A stretch of DNA of 64,000 nucleotides, taken from NCBI GenBank assembly GCA_949592205.1, contig CATIUR010000003.1, positions 150,287,259-150,351,258 on the forward strand, given 5' to 3'. The notes beneath the pieces are model-generated. The model was not told the DNA's origin. It did no database searches and saw only the letters and a program-made list of their open reading frames with translations. The position numbers were made by a program, and so were the translations under genes. Positions 45,661-58,767 of this stretch are shown in pieces; the stretch's first letter is position 1, and every line of letters starts with the position of its first letter. This DNA comes from Helichrysum umbraculigerum (Eukaryota > Streptophyta > Magnoliopsida > Asterales > Asteraceae).

Positions 45661-46488
45661 ATGTCTAAAGCGCCCCAGCCGCGTCGAATGTAACGGGCAG
45701 CCCCGCCGGGTCTATGGCAGGCCTAAGTCCCACCAAGAAAGCACTTATTTTCTTCATTTTATTCTTGTGATAGTCGATAGTGTAGGTCAGGAATGAGTCT
45801 GATCAGCTTATCCTCTGTACCCATGTTATGTATTTTCAAATTTTCCAAGGATAATGAAAATCCAACGATTATCGCAAAAATTACAGGCTCAAACTTGGTT
45901 ATGCTGCAATAATACACGTTAAAATCAACACAAGGGTATGCAGGTCCAACACTCAAGCAGGTTGAGAAGACCAAGAGCCGACCCAAACAAAGGGTCACAA
46001 CTGTCTTATGTCACGCCGCGGCAAAGCATTAAGATACGCGGCGGAAACAGATAGGATGGTCCCACCCCCGTTGGGAAGTGTTTTCTAGCCTTACCCCTGG
46101 TGGAGATCCCCCGCAGTTCTCAAGCTGAAGAGGGGTTTGATCAGAAACAGTTGCCCCGCGCCCGGCGACGACTTCTAAGTCCGCCGAAGGCGAGACGCCA
46201 ACACACACATGGTAATCTAGACTTACCGGTCATGACAAAAACAATAATCGCGCAAAAAACACAAACGTCTAGCAAATAAGCTAAACACAACAAACCTGTG
46301 CAATACACCAGTTACATAAAAACAAACTACAAACTGTACATCACATAACACCAGTTACATTGTTCCAGAGGTTACATACGCCCAAACCAGGCACCAACAA
46401 AAAACAAGGTTAGAGTTATTACATAGCAAGGGCCCGCAGCACGCGGCCGACCAAAAGATTAAGTTCAAATTCAACAGATAACAAACAA
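45661..46488 (+). other. Non-coding E sequence between integrase and the antisense gene
   Basis: About 0.8 kb without a supportable frame. The two genes converge here: integrase from the left, the antisense ORF from the right. Confidence 0.6.
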
Positions 46489-48924
46489 CTAAGGCTCGAT
46501 GGCCAACAACTCGTACACACTCAAATCGGGGTTGCTAACCAGCTTCGCAACATAAGCGGACTTGGCATTCTTCGCTGCCTCGAACAGTTGTTTGGCTTGC
46601 ACTTTGCTATCGGGCTTGACCATTTGCAGAAGTTCTTCTGGGAACACAGGGGGGCTCTCTCCAAAGGCTTTCTGAGCACGAACCACAGCACGATGGGACC
46701 CATACTCCATCAGCCCTTGGGCATATGCATTGAATGGATCGGTAACAGTCGGGTCCTTCAACACTTTATCGCAAATCTGTTCCAGCCCACCGCGCAGCTT
46801 CGCAAGCTCAGAAAGAGCCGCCTCCTTAGCCTCCCTCTCCTTGGTCACCTGTCCCAGCGCATCTGCCCATCCTTGGCAGTCACCAACCTACCCTGCTCAG
46901 CAACCTGATTCTCCAGCGCAGCATACTCGGCAACTTTACCCTCCAGCTCACATATGCGGTTCCTCTGCGCCTCGATCTGCAAACCCCGGTTTAGCGAGTC
47001 GGACTTACAACCATCCACAGCTAACTTCATTTCAGCAATAGTATCGAGTTGGGATTGATTTGTAGCACGCAACTCGACAACTTCGCCCGTTAACTTGCTC
47101 CAAGATGCTTTTTCTGACTTCAAGTTAGCCAACTCAACTTTCAACTCGTGCACATGTCCCCGCTCAACCTCAAGCTCACCCCGCAGAGTTTGACGGTCAT
47201 TAGACACTTCCTGATACCTGCGTCGGTTGTCCAAAAGCCAAACCAACTGGTGCACAATAGAATCATCGCTGCGGCGACGCGCTTCATCATCACTGAATTC
47301 CCGCACAGAGTCCAGCAGATCCGACGGTAACAGAGAATCCAAGATTTTCTCAACATCCAAAATATTGTCCGTAGTCTCTTTGTCATCATCCACACTAATA
47401 GCAGCTGTCTCATGGACCGGTGCGTTAAGAGGGGCGGACCGGACAGGAGCAGGCATGGGTAGCACAGTGGGCTGGGCCTCAGCAATTGGGTCAACGTTGA
47501 GAGGGTTCAACCCCGACCCACCGGGGAGAAACTCATCAGGAAGGCCACATGTATGCCGGCCAGTGGGCCAATCATCACCCGTCTCGCCCTGCTTCCCATC
47601 ACCACTGCCTTCCTCATCTGCAAGCAAAAACACTGCAAAATAAAGGTGGGGTAAATCCAAATAGACCAACGCGCCACAAACATATTAAGACGTGACAGTG
47701 GAGTGCAAAGAAACATTACCTTCATCGGAAACCTCTCCTCCAGCGTCGCTTGCATCCACCTTGGGCAGTTTCATCCCGGACAAATCTTTTGCGATAAACT
47801 TCCTTTTCTTACCAACAGCCTGGCCGCGCTGAAGCCCAGAGCGCGTAACACCAGGGATCACGGGGTCCACAACGGCAGTCGTTGCGGCAGACACCGACAC
47901 GTCCGGCTCATTATCACTCCCGGCATCCTCCTCCTCCTTAACCAATTGCTCGTGGAACGGCTCAAACTCCGACTCAGTGCAACCCTCATAACCGACTTGC
48001 ACATCATCAAGATCATCATCAGAAAGAAGATACACAGGCTGCATTACTGCAATACAACAAAATAAAGAAAAAAACTTCAGAACCAATAGCAAGAATATGG
48101 AAACAGTTATTGGCGTAAGTAAAAGGGTCAAAGCAGCATATATAAGGATAAACATATATAGATGACCGCTGCAGCGCGCCCATACCCTGTCCGTTTTTCC
48201 TAAATACAGGCTTCGCGTTACCACGCTTCCAGGAGGAACTAATGCCCAAAGCAAACAGCAAAGCCTCTTGGTGATACGTGCGCATATGCAGCGCCGCACT
48301 ATCACAAAGGTCAAACAAACGCGGATCCGGCCCATGGTCACGAGGAATCGTGTTCAACTTAGCAATGATCCCTTGAAAATTCCATGACAGGACCACCGCG
48401 GGGACACGGGGCAAACAGGTCACATCAATAAAAAAGAAGCCATCCTTCCATGACCTTAGAGGTGGCCCTTTCGATGTTGTAAACGATGACAATGGCCTCT
48501 TTTCGAATGAAAACCAACAATCCTGCATGGCCACATGGAAATGGCGGCGAAGCAATGCGATGTTCGGCTCGCCGCCATGACCACGGAAAAACATCTCGAA
48601 CATAAGCAACCGCATCAAACCTAAAGGGAGGAGTTGAGAAAGGGCTATTTTGAAATACTCGCAGACACTCACAATGAAACCACTGACAGGAAGGCGAAAG
48701 TTGCACACTTCAAAATACCGCCGGTAAACAGCCATTTTTCCTGCCGGCGGAGCATGCGCCCTGTCATCAGGCCCCGGCGCCACCGGATTAAACCCCCTAA
48801 TTGAAGGATACTGGACCTCTAAAGCGGCCAAGACATCATCGCTAACTTTGCTACGTGTCCGGGCGACGGTTGAAGTAACATCGTCGGAAACCGCCGCCGG
48901 AACAGTATCATTAGATGAAGAAAC
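46489..48924 (-). pseudogene. Antisense spliced ORF of element E (putative gypsy-type transposon protein)
   Basis: Minus-strand gene between integrase and the missing 3' LTR. Likely exons: up to 48186; 48046-47720; from 47617. Intron 1 (48185-48047) has a GTATG donor and TATTGCAG acceptor; intron 2 (47719-47618) a GTAATG donor and GCTTGCAG acceptor; both joins keep the frame. The first exon holds the conserved region FRLPVSGFIVSVCEYFKIAL, matching the plant 'putative gypsy type transposon' domain (Transposase_28 family, by recall). The last part is a coiled coil (ELEVERGHVHELKVELANL). A one-base shift near 46870 separates the final part, which ends YELLAIEP at 46489. The N-terminus is cut off by element G at 48924. 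Function of such antisense ORFs is unknown. Confidence 0.75.
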
Positions 48925-51006
48925 TATAACGACCAACTATTTACCACATGTTATTTTATTGTATTTTATACCGAAAGAAGCGTGTCCCAATTTAAACTTT
49001 CAATTTACATTATATGTAACACATAAAAGTTCACATCGTATCAAAACATCACATTTGTTCAGTTATTATTTAATATAAGATAAGGTTATAATTTATAAAA
49101 ACATGTCAGAGTGAGCAGTCTTCAAACATTCCATTCCCATATTGTACTTCTCGCTCTAACCCTTTTTTTACTTTAGAATAACACCTGTAAGAAGTAATGT
49201 GGGGAATTAGCACGAAGCTAAGTGAATAAACCTGTTACAAACAGTTTGACTTAGCTACAACAATATTAATTATCAACCAATAACACATGGACACAACATC
49301 ACTTAGAGGATCGGTGGTCCTTGTGACACCGCACAGACCCGGGAGGGCACCAAGAACACTTACAACCAACTGCAGGCCAATACAGTGGTATTACCGATAA
49401 CTGTTTACTACCTTTAACCAACATAAGCCCCATTTACAACACATGTTCATAATTCCTACGTTGGTTAACCTGTAGCAACCTAGTCCAACAATTGTTGACC
49501 TCCATATCACCAAATGCCCGAAGGCGACTCATCACATAATACACATGTGTTTCACTAATCAACATTCAACAATTAATAATAATAAACGATCACTATCACG
49601 TTGTAACCAATATGTCACAACCAAACCTCACTGAAGTTCCAAGTCTATTCACCTGTAATCTTCAATCCAATGCTCAGCTGACTAAATTCACTGAGTCGTT
49701 TGCTTGTCTGAAAACAACAAAACATACAAGTCAGTAACTTGTCAACAATAATCATCTCATGTTATAAACATCTAACATATCACATTATCTTAATTCACAA
49801 TACATTATATCAAACCACAAGTACTTGACTTATAACAAGTCACCACGTATATGCTAAGTCTTTAACATGCCTACACGATCACAATCATCTAGCAATTAGT
49901 AATATAATATATTACCACTACAAGTACTAATTTATTATCGCAAGAACTAGAATCATACCATCGTCATTGTTTCGTTAACTAAGCACATAGCAACTAGCTT
50001 TACATGTACTTGCACTAAAACATGATCATCGTTATGTGAATCCAATTACAAGCTCCAAATCATTTGCATATATATCGCTATAAAGCTTTAAATCACAATG
50101 GCCTGAATTATATAACAAAATGGTGTTCCTGCGCTGGGGAACTTATTTAGCCGCCGGCTAAATGAGTTAGCCGCCGGTCACAGCCACCTCCAGACCCCTG
50201 TTCTCAATTGTCTGCTGTTCTTGCACGAGTTTTACACCAAACACATATTTTCAGCAAGCTCAATCTGTTATATACTTCAATTAACTTCAACTAACGTTTT
50301 ATAACAACTTAGAACATCACTTGTCATCTTTCAATCATCAAGATTCATCTAATTTTAAGGATTGTACTATAAACCCTAACACTTACAAATTGGAAAAGCA
50401 TCATGAAATCAGCTTGTATACATACATAATCAGTAAGTATCTTCATATATATCATAGAATAGCATCAATTTAAGTTCTAATCTCACAATCAAATACCAAC
50501 CCTAACTTATTCTACACTTATCAAGCATCAATAGGGATAAATACTTACACTTTGGAGATAAACAAGACACAAGATGATGAGATAAATGAAATTCTGATTG
50601 TGAACTCCAAATCACAGCTTGTGATTATCACCTTTTTGATTTGGAAATTTCTCAATATATATGTATGTAGGTTTTTAGTTGTATCAGGAAACAAAAGAGA
50701 CGGAGGGAAATAAAAAGAGGGTCGGCTCCTATAACCGACTCACTTTAAACACAGTGTATTTTATCCCCCTTCTTGACCTATTGTCTGGAACCCGAAAATA
50801 CCCGCAAGTCGAAATATTTTTTTTTTTTTTAACCGTCGGGTCCAACAATTTAAAACAAATAATATTTTATTAGTCACAATAATTCCTGTGACTCTTTTAC
50901 CCATTTATTTTCAAGAAATTAAACAATAATATTTCCTAACAACTTAATAACAAGTTAAAATACAGAAATAATATAAAACTCCTTGGCCCGTTTCGAGGAT
51001 GTTACA
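48925..51006 (-). repeat. LTR1 of element G (2082 bp), without F
   Basis: Plus-strand ends TATAACGACC and GATGTTACA. Uninterrupted at the site where LTR2 and LTR3 carry F (near 49330). No coding capacity. Confidence 0.85.
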
Positions 51007-52855
51007 AATCTATCCCCCTTAAAGAGATTTCGTCCCCGAAATCTAATCCAACTCAACAATCTACGACAATATTTACAACACTCAATTACTACACCAGTTT
51101 ACACACAAATCCAACGATTAAATCCACTATTAATATCACATCTGATCCATGATATACCATCGATATAATGATTTCAAATCCTTATATAATCCTAAAATAC
51201 GCAATCAATCAACAACCAGTAGTTTTAAATTTAAAATCACTTCTCGAATTTCTCGAACAACTGAACTCCAACTAAATGAACTAATCTTTAATCCCCTATA
51301 AAATTTCCCGAATTCAAATCATGATCCATCAACTTCTCAGGCTGAATCATTTTCTTTCAATCCCCTAATTTTGAAATAATTTTCAAACATTTATGGTAAA
51401 TTCCATCACAACTGTTCACAATATCATCAGTATAATATTTGCAATTCATGATGTACCTGCTAATGATCTAAAAGAACACACAATCTCTGTTTTTAATTAC
51501 AATTCCCTCACCAAAACTTTCAATCATTGATTCCAACATAAGCTCGAAAAGTCTTAATCCACTCAAATAACTACAAGTTTTATCCATCAATAATAATATC
51601 AAATCATTATACAAGTAATAATCCATAGATGATCAAACCATCAATACGTATAGGTATAAGTTAAAATTTCACCATGCAATTCTCAGCAACTCATACATGA
51701 GATAAAACAATCTTTAATCCTCTAACACCTTTCAATAACCCATTCCACATCTCAGATTAAACTTCATCAAGATCCCAAACTAATTAGTTTTTATTCAATC
51801 CACTAGCTCTGAAAAAAATCTGTAAAGTTAACACATTAAGTATCCTCTAATCATGTCTCTATACTTTTAGTATCACTATAACAATCGTAATCTCCAAGTC
51901 ATGGTAGGATAAATCCTTTCATATCACTAAAATTATTAAGCATCCAGGGAAATATCAAATTTTATGATATCAATTACAGATTACTCCCGGAGTTGTATCA
52001 CAAGGTTCAACAATATCCTCAAATTATCATAATGTACTGTAACCAATATCTGACACGTACACTGTTTAAAATCAAGAGATTACTTTTCACTGTCCATTCC
52101 GAAGTCAATCCAAGATAACTTGTTAACTCTCAGGAAATCATAGTCTTTACTTTGGATAATCCAATTAATTTCATTTATGCATTTAACATATCTCAAAATC
52201 TCTATCCTTCCAAAGCCAAAATTTACTTTGTTGATCAATTAATATAAAGATAATCCTCTTTTCAAAGTTTCAAGGACCAAATCCAATGCATACTCAAGTC
52301 CTGTTATATGTTAATCACAATGACATCAATTAAACAAGTATAAGCTCATCTAGTTAGTTGACATATCCGAATCATTAAACCCATAAAACCTCATGAGTAT
52401 CTATTAATCCCATCGACATAATCTAAACTCTTAATAATCATGTCTGATATAAAAAACCATTTATGGTATATCCCTTTACTTGGCGTCAAGAACACATGTT
52501 AAATATAATCACAGGTGGCCCAAGGTAATAATCCACTTTCCTATTTCATTTAGTCAAATTGTTTGACCCATCCAGAATAAATAATTTATCAAGTTCTTAT
52601 ATCATCACACACTGTCTTAATCGAATTCTATAAAAATTCATATCAAGTAGGAATTACCACAACAAGGTAGACAACCCATGTACCCCGCTATCATTCATCA
52701 TCTCTAGTCACCTATTTGGTAATATGAATTCTATCACTACAGTTATCTCTACTTCAAGAGAATTAAAGTCACAGGGGGCCAATTTTAGTTTGTCACACAA
52801 TACACAAATATAATAAAGTAATGCAATTAATTTCAAATTTTATAAATAACTTCTA
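51007..52855 (-). other. Non-coding 3' internal region of G, copy 1
   Basis: AT-rich, 1.85 kb, no frame of note. Starts with the purine tract (minus CTTTAAGGGGGATAGATT). The place where pol would lie in an autonomous chromovirus is empty. The repeat copy is 58768-60616. Confidence 0.7.
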
Positions 52856-54064
52856 TTATAGAGTTAATACGAAAATACCTGTAATGGTGTCATCTTTCTC
52901 AACAATTTCATCAACTGTTGTCTGAAAGGCTCCGTCAGCTCTTGATGGCGGGCTCTTTCGCTTATGACCAGAAGATGATGACGCCCCGACCAACTCTGAT
53001 CCCTGTCTTATTTTCTTTGGACACTTTCCTGCCAGATGTCCCTTTTGTTGACAATTCCAACATACATTCTCAGGATAAATACAATCTTTGGCCTTATGTC
53101 CATATAAACCACATTGCTTACACCTAATAGTCTGAGAAGTACACCGTCCTGTATGTCGAGACCTACATTTATTACACCAAGGAAATGGATCATCCAAATT
53201 ACGACTAAGATTGGATCCTTCCTTCCGCTGATTTTGAGTCTGAAAATTATTATCCACAATACGAGCTAAATCAAAAGCCTGGGAAAGCGAACTTGCCAAC
53301 CTCACAATGCTGCGATAATTAAACGGTAACTTTCTAACAAAATATTTCACTTTCGTTTCATCATCTGGGGCCCACAACTGCACATATCTCAATTTTTCTA
53401 AGAATTGAGTGATAAACTCATCAACCGACATCTGATTTGTCATATATAACTCCAAGAACTCTTGTCTAAGGTTTGACATGTCAAGCTTAGGGTTGAACTG
53501 ATTACAGATCTCGATATAAAAATCTGACCATTTAATGGATGCTTTCTGTTGCGGTGTCATACTAGCTGAAATCGAATTCCACCAACTCGTTGCCTGATCT
53601 TTCAAAAGTTAAGTAGCATAAAGAACCTTAACTTCCTCCTCACATTGGCAAATTTCAAATTTTCTCTCCACATCTTGTAACCAATCCACCGTAGCTAAAG
53701 GACTCGAATCCCCATGATATTCCAAAGGTTTACTAGATATAAATGTCTTAAATGAACAAACCTTTCCCAGTTGATGTGTTACTGATGCAGACATAGGTGT
53801 TTCATAATCATAGGATCTCACGGCAAGATGTTGTAACTGAACTGGTTGTTGAGAAGATTCCGACTGTAACATTCTCTGTTTAAACCCTCTAAGTTCCTGT
53901 AATTCATTCTGTAACAACAATATATTTTCGTCCCTGTTTACATTCTCATTAGTTGATAACGATTGACTAAACTGGTCACGTCCCTCGGTATTTGTCTCCG
54001 TAGGTCGAACATCCGGTCTGAGGAAGCTGTCGAAAGAACTGGTCGGGTGCTCAGGTTCTGTCAT
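52856..54064 (-). pseudogene. gag of element G, copy 1, with one in-frame stop
   Basis: The ATG at 54064 (MTEPEHPTSS) opens a single frame to 52856, broken only by TAA at 53609-53611. It contains the Ty3/gypsy gag core (ATSWWNSISASM, FLELYMTNQMSVDEFI), then three cysteine clusters: CNKCRSRHTGRC (about residue 293), CKQCGLYGHKAKDC (about 312) and CWNCQQKGHLAGKC (about 331). The end, DTITGIFVLTL, resembles the first strand of the chromoviral protease (DVVTGTF type) and then stops, so pol was cut off just inside protease. The same stop is in copy 2, so it predates the tandem duplication. Confidence 0.85.
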
Positions 54065-54220
54065 ATCTGTATTCAAAATCACAACTCACAACTTGTTAAT
54101 CGTTAGTATCTATCATACTAATTCAAATCTCATACACTTGCTAAACCCCACTCCCTGGAATGTTTGACCGACATAAAATAGATTTGGGATTGAACATCTT
54201 ACAATGTCCAATTCACCCAA

Positions 54221-54238
54221 ACCTATGCTCTGATACCA
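54221..54238 (-). other. Primer-binding site of G, copy 1
   Basis: The minus strand reads TGGTATCAGAGCATAGGT, complementary to initiator tRNA-Met, three bases from the LTR. Copy 2 is at 61982-61999. Confidence 0.88.
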
Positions 54239-55071
54239 ACTTATAACGACCAACTATTTACCACATGTAATTTTATTGTATTTTATACCGAAAGAAGCGT
54301 GTCCCAATTTAAACTTTCAATTTACATTATATGTAACACATAAAAGTTCACATCTTATCAAAACATCACATTTGTTCAGTTATTATTTAATATAAGATAA
54401 GGTTATAATTTATCAAAACATATCAGAGTGAGCAGTCTTCAAACATTCCATTCCCATATTGTACTTCTCGCTCTAACCCTTTTTTTACTTTAGAATAACA
54501 CCTGCAAGAAGTAATGTGGGGAATTAGCACGAAGCTAAGTGAATAAACCTGTTACAAACAGTTTGACTTAGCTACAACAATATTAATTATCAACCAATAA
54601 CACATGGACACAACATCACTTAGAGGATCGGTGGTCCTTGTGTGTAACACCCCCGAAATTCACTGTTTTGCGGAAGCATAATTTGGGGTGTTACTAATCA
54701 AATATCACAGCACAAAGATAAAGTAAACGACATCTATATGCAACGTTTGTAACTTAGTTACATTCCATAGATATATTGTTTGAAAACTTAGTGTTTTCGT
54801 ATACAAAAATGTAGTTTCCCTAGAGTCCGCGCGTGTAGCGGGAGATTCTATTACATAATCAAAATATACAAAAGATAATGCTAAGAATATCCGTTAATGC
54901 AGTTGTGTTGAAATCATGCGACTCTAGCTAAAAATCCTGGAGTAATCCTACTCCATCCGAGTACCTGAGAAAACATGCTAAAAAGTGTCAACCAAAAGGT
55001 TGGTGAATCTCACAGGTTTGTAAATAATATCGGCTTTGAACATGAGATTTCATTAGTAATGCCCGTAGGCG

Positions 55072-55134
55072 TAAAATCAGCCATTGCAATCCAGCAATCG
55101 TAAAATCAGTATTTGCAATCCAGTAAATGTAAAT
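55072..55134. repeat. Short tandem repeat in F
   Basis: Two copies of a unit of about 33 bp containing CGTAAAATCAG...TTGCAATCCAG. Confidence 0.75.
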
Positions 55135-55754
55135 AAGTAAGTTTATACCGTTGCTATGAGGCTCATAATCGAAGCTTAACCCGTAAATAATAAGTTTGCT
55201 CCCGTGACATGCTCGTAAGTGAGCAAGCATCAGTAACGAATAAGTAGTCACCCGTTTATACGTGTAAATCAGTACGTGGCAGTGCTACTGCCCCGGGCGG
55301 GGAGGGTCATTTCCCTAATGGATCCATTAACTAGTGTTCGCGCTTAAGTCCATAACTAACGATATATGATGGAGAGACTTCTGTAATAGTATACAACTCA
55401 TGCAATTCCTTTTGGTATAGTAAACAGTTTAGTACTTGTGTTCAAGAAAAATAGTAGCATGTTTCTCCCCCAATCAGATAAAACAGTAAAAAGTGAGGCC
55501 GTAAGACTCACCTGAGTCTTGTAGTAATCAGTTGCAATTAGCAAGTAGTAAGTAAAGCAAGTAGGTTCTCTGAACCCGTAACCTTCAAATGCCTAATCAT
55601 ATGAAGTTATGTAAGTATGCGTCTCACGAGACGTTTCGTTTAGTTGTACACAACTAGTATATCCAGTGTTTGCCCGTATGTTTGTAATTGTTTGTTTGTT
55701 GGAAGACATGTTTGGCCCGTTGGTGACGGTTTGTAGCAAAAATTCTAAAATGTT

Positions 55755-55840
55755 GACTTTGCTACAGTAAATGTGCTACAGTGAATTGCTACAGTAAAAT
55801 TTGACTTTTTGCTACAGTAACTTTGACTTTTCTATAGTGA
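55755..55840. repeat. GCTACAGTRA repeats in F
   Basis: Four clear GCTACAGTA/GCTACAGTG copies and a degenerate fifth (TCTATAGTGA), interspersed with TTTGACTTT. Confidence 0.75.
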
Positions 55841-55875
55841 AAATCCTTTAAAATTTCCAAGTTTTCTGTTTTCTG

Positions 55876-56164
55876 CGACATAAGCTGCGACACAAGGATT
55901 TGTATGCGACACAAGGGTTGTGTCGCATGAAGGATGCGACACAATAGCTCTGCGACACAGTGGTTGTGTCGCAAAAAGCTTGCGATGCTAATTCAATAGC
56001 GACAGAACGATTGTGTCGTATTAAATACGACATAGTATGCGACATAGAGTGCGACACAATATTGTGTCGCAAAGGTTACGACACTAAAGGATTTGTACGA
56101 CACAAGGTGCGACACAAACGGGTTTATGCGACACAGCATGCGACACAAGGCTTGTGTCGCATGT
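55876..56164. repeat. TGCGACACAA motif array in F, copy 1
   Basis: About twenty GCGACACAA/TTGTGTCGC cores or close variants on both strands in 290 bp, several paired as hairpins (for example at 55908-55930 and 56139-56162). Irregular spacing. Copy 2 is at about 63637-63925. Confidence 0.85.
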
Positions 56165-58767
56165 ATGAACACCAGCCCAGAAACTTTCGGGTTTCAAGAA
56201 TTTTCGACCAAAAACGCAAATCTAACCCATTTTTGAGCTATAAAATCGTGTATTCTTCATGTATTAGGTTATATCTAAGTTGTGTACACATCAAAACATC
56301 AAAACATTACACCAATTTGAATAGATCTAAGATTTTAGGAATTTCTTACTTTTGCAAATCGAGCTAAATGGAGGATGAAATGATGAAAACGATCTTGATA
56401 TTCTTGCTCCACTAGTGATGGTGATTCCGAATATGTAAATTTCGTGTGTCGGTTTGTATTCCGAAAATTTGGTGTAAATTGGAGTTGAGAGAGTTTATGA
56501 GGTGTGTGTGTTTTTGGAGAAATGAAAATGAAAGAAAGTGAATTGGGTGGGGGTTGGGGTTGGCTGATCCAAGGGGCAAGGGAGGGGAAAGTGCTCCCTA
56601 AAACTCAGTGTTTACTCCTTGTCCTAATCGTTAAATCCTTTGTTTTTAGTATTTTTAACCAAACCGTTATATTTTAAAATGTAACTAGAGTATTTAAATA
56701 AAATGTCTTGAAATTAATAATAAAAACATTTGTCGCAATATTTAAATTATTAAGTCGCGTTTATTACGTTTTGTTGCGTTAGTTAAAATGTCGTCGCGAT
56801 AATATATAAATAATGCTCGTTCGGTTGCGTATTTTATATAACAAAATACATTCTCATTATTTAAGTAAATTTCTGTCACCAACGTCCAAATAAACTGTGT
56901 CGGACTCCGTCCGGTTAATTCGCACGATTTATCCAAATCGCGTAAGTACACACACATATATATAAATCACCTTATATATATATACAAATAGAGCCTGTAA
57001 TTAGTCCTATTACATACTAATTACAACTAGTTACAAACAATTAGGCATAATTAATTATCCTAATTATGCAGGTGTTACATTGTGACACCGCACAGACCCG
57101 GGAGGGCACCAAGAACACTTACAACCAACTGCAGGCCAATACAGTGGTATTACCGATAACTGTTTACTACCTTTAACCAACATAAGCCCCATTTACAACA
57201 CATGTTCATAATTCCTACGTTGGTTAACCTGTAGCAACCTAGTCCAACAATTGTTGACCTCCATATCACCAAATGCCCGAAGGCGACTCATCACATAATA
57301 CACATGTGTTTCACTAATCAACATTCAACAATTAATAATAATAAACGATCACTATCATGTTGTAACCAATATGTCACAACCAAACCTCACTGAAGTTCCA
57401 AGTCTATTCACATGTTTACTTCAATCCAATGCTCAGCTGACTAAATTCACTGAGTCGTCTGCTTGTCTGAAAACAACAAAACATACAAGTCAGTAACTTG
57501 TCAACAATAATCATCTCATGTTATAAACATCTAACATATCACATTATCTTAATTCACAATACATTATATCAAACCACAAGTACTTGACTTATAACAAGTC
57601 ACCACGTATATGCTAAGTCTTTAACATGCCTACACGATCACAATCATCTAGCAATTAGTAATATAATATATTACCACTACAAGTACTAATTTATTATCGC
57701 AAGAACTAGAATCATACCATCGTCATTGTTTCGTTAACTAAGCACATAGCAACTAGCTTTACATGTACTTGCACTAAAACAAGATCATCGTTATGTGAAT
57801 CCAATTACAAGCTCCAAATCATTTGCATATATATCGCTATAAAGCTTTAAATCACAATGGCCTGAATTATATAACAAAATGGTGTTCCTGCGCTGGGGAA
57901 CTTATTTAGCCGCCGACTAAATGAGTTAGCCGCCGGTCACAGCCACCTCCAGACCCCTGTTCTCAATTGTCTGCTGTTCTTGCACGAGTTTTACACCAAA
58001 CACATATTTTCAGCAAGCTCAATCTGTTATATACTTCAATTAACTTCAACTAACGTTTTATAACAACTTAGAACATCACTTGTCATCTTTCAATCATCAA
58101 GATTCATCTAATTTTAAGGATTGTACTATAAACCCTAACACTTACAAATTGGAAAAGCATCATGAAATCAGCTTGTATACATACATAATCAGTAAGTATC
58201 TTCATATATATCATAGAATAGCATCAATTTAAGTTCTAATCTCACAATCAAATACCAACCCTAACTTATTCTACACTTATCAAGCATCAATAGGGATAAA
58301 TACTTACACTTTGGAGATAAACAAGACACAAGATGATGAGATAAATGAAATTCTGATTGTGAACTCAAAATCACAGCTTGTGATTATCACCTTTTTGATT
58401 TGGAAATTTCTCAATATATATGTATGTAGGTTTTTAGTTGTATCAGGAAACAAAAGAGACGGAGGGAAATAAAAAGAGGGTCGGCTCCTATAACCGACTC
58501 ACTTTAAACACAGTGTATTTTATCCCCCTTCTTGACCTATTGTCTGGAACCCGAAAATACCCGCAAGTCGAAATATTTTTTTTTTTTTTTTAACCGTCGG
58601 GTCCAACAATTTAAAACAAATAATATTTTATTAGTCACAATAATTCCTGTGACTCTTTTACCCATTTATTTTCAAGAAATTAAACAATAATATTTCCTAA
58701 CAACTTAATAACAAGTTAAAATACAGAAATAATATAAAACTCCTTGGCCCATTTCGAGGATGTTACA

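Larger units (their letters stand above)
745..48924 (+). mobile_element. Element E: Tat-lineage Ty3/gypsy LTR retrotransposon, interrupted by D and G
   Basis: Coding order is gag, protease, RT, RNase H, second RNase H (745-4554), then integrase (44513-45660), then an antisense spliced ORF (46489-48924). Dual RNase H plus an antisense ORF behind integrase is the hallmark of the Tat group (Retand, Grande, RIRE2 types). Element D is inserted between the RNase H and integrase parts at an AAGAG duplication. The reading frame is continuous across that site when D and one duplication copy are ignored. Element G cuts the right end at 48924. Neither LTR of E is visible. GC content is clearly higher than in the neighbouring Sireviruses. 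Gag frameshift and nonsense mutations make the copy inactive. Confidence 0.85.
54643..57079. mobile_element. Element F: solo LTR, copy 1 (2437 bp)
   Basis: Perfect 9-bp terminal inverted repeat TGTAACACC...GGTGTTACA, flanked by TTGTG at 54638-54642 and 57080-57084. LTR1 of G has a single TTGTG here. No primer site, purine tract or coding region, so it is a solo LTR left by LTR-LTR recombination. End sequences fit a chromovirus-like gypsy element. Orientation is uncertain; the minus strand looks more like a transcribed leader near 56400-56520. Contains a TGCGACACAA array. Confidence 0.85.
54242..58767 (-). repeat. LTR2 of element G, containing solo LTR F
   Basis: Made of 54242-54642 and 57085-58767 around F and its extra duplication. 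Roughly a dozen differences from LTR1 by eye over about 2.1 kb; in the stretch before F it matches LTR3 rather than LTR1 at each variable site I checked. Confidence 0.85.

Noticed and set aside
50983..51168. 61-codon frame duplicated at 58744-58929
   Set aside because: It spans the LTR/internal boundary and purine tract of G; its repetition reflects the tandem array.
55876..56164. CRISPR-like look of the TGCGACACAA array
   Set aside because: Repeat units are short, degenerate, on both strands and unevenly spaced, in a plant LTR; no spacers of uniform length.
55789..56367. Frames with repeated cysteine/arginine-rich text in F
   Set aside because: They are translations of the TGCGACACAA array on both strands.
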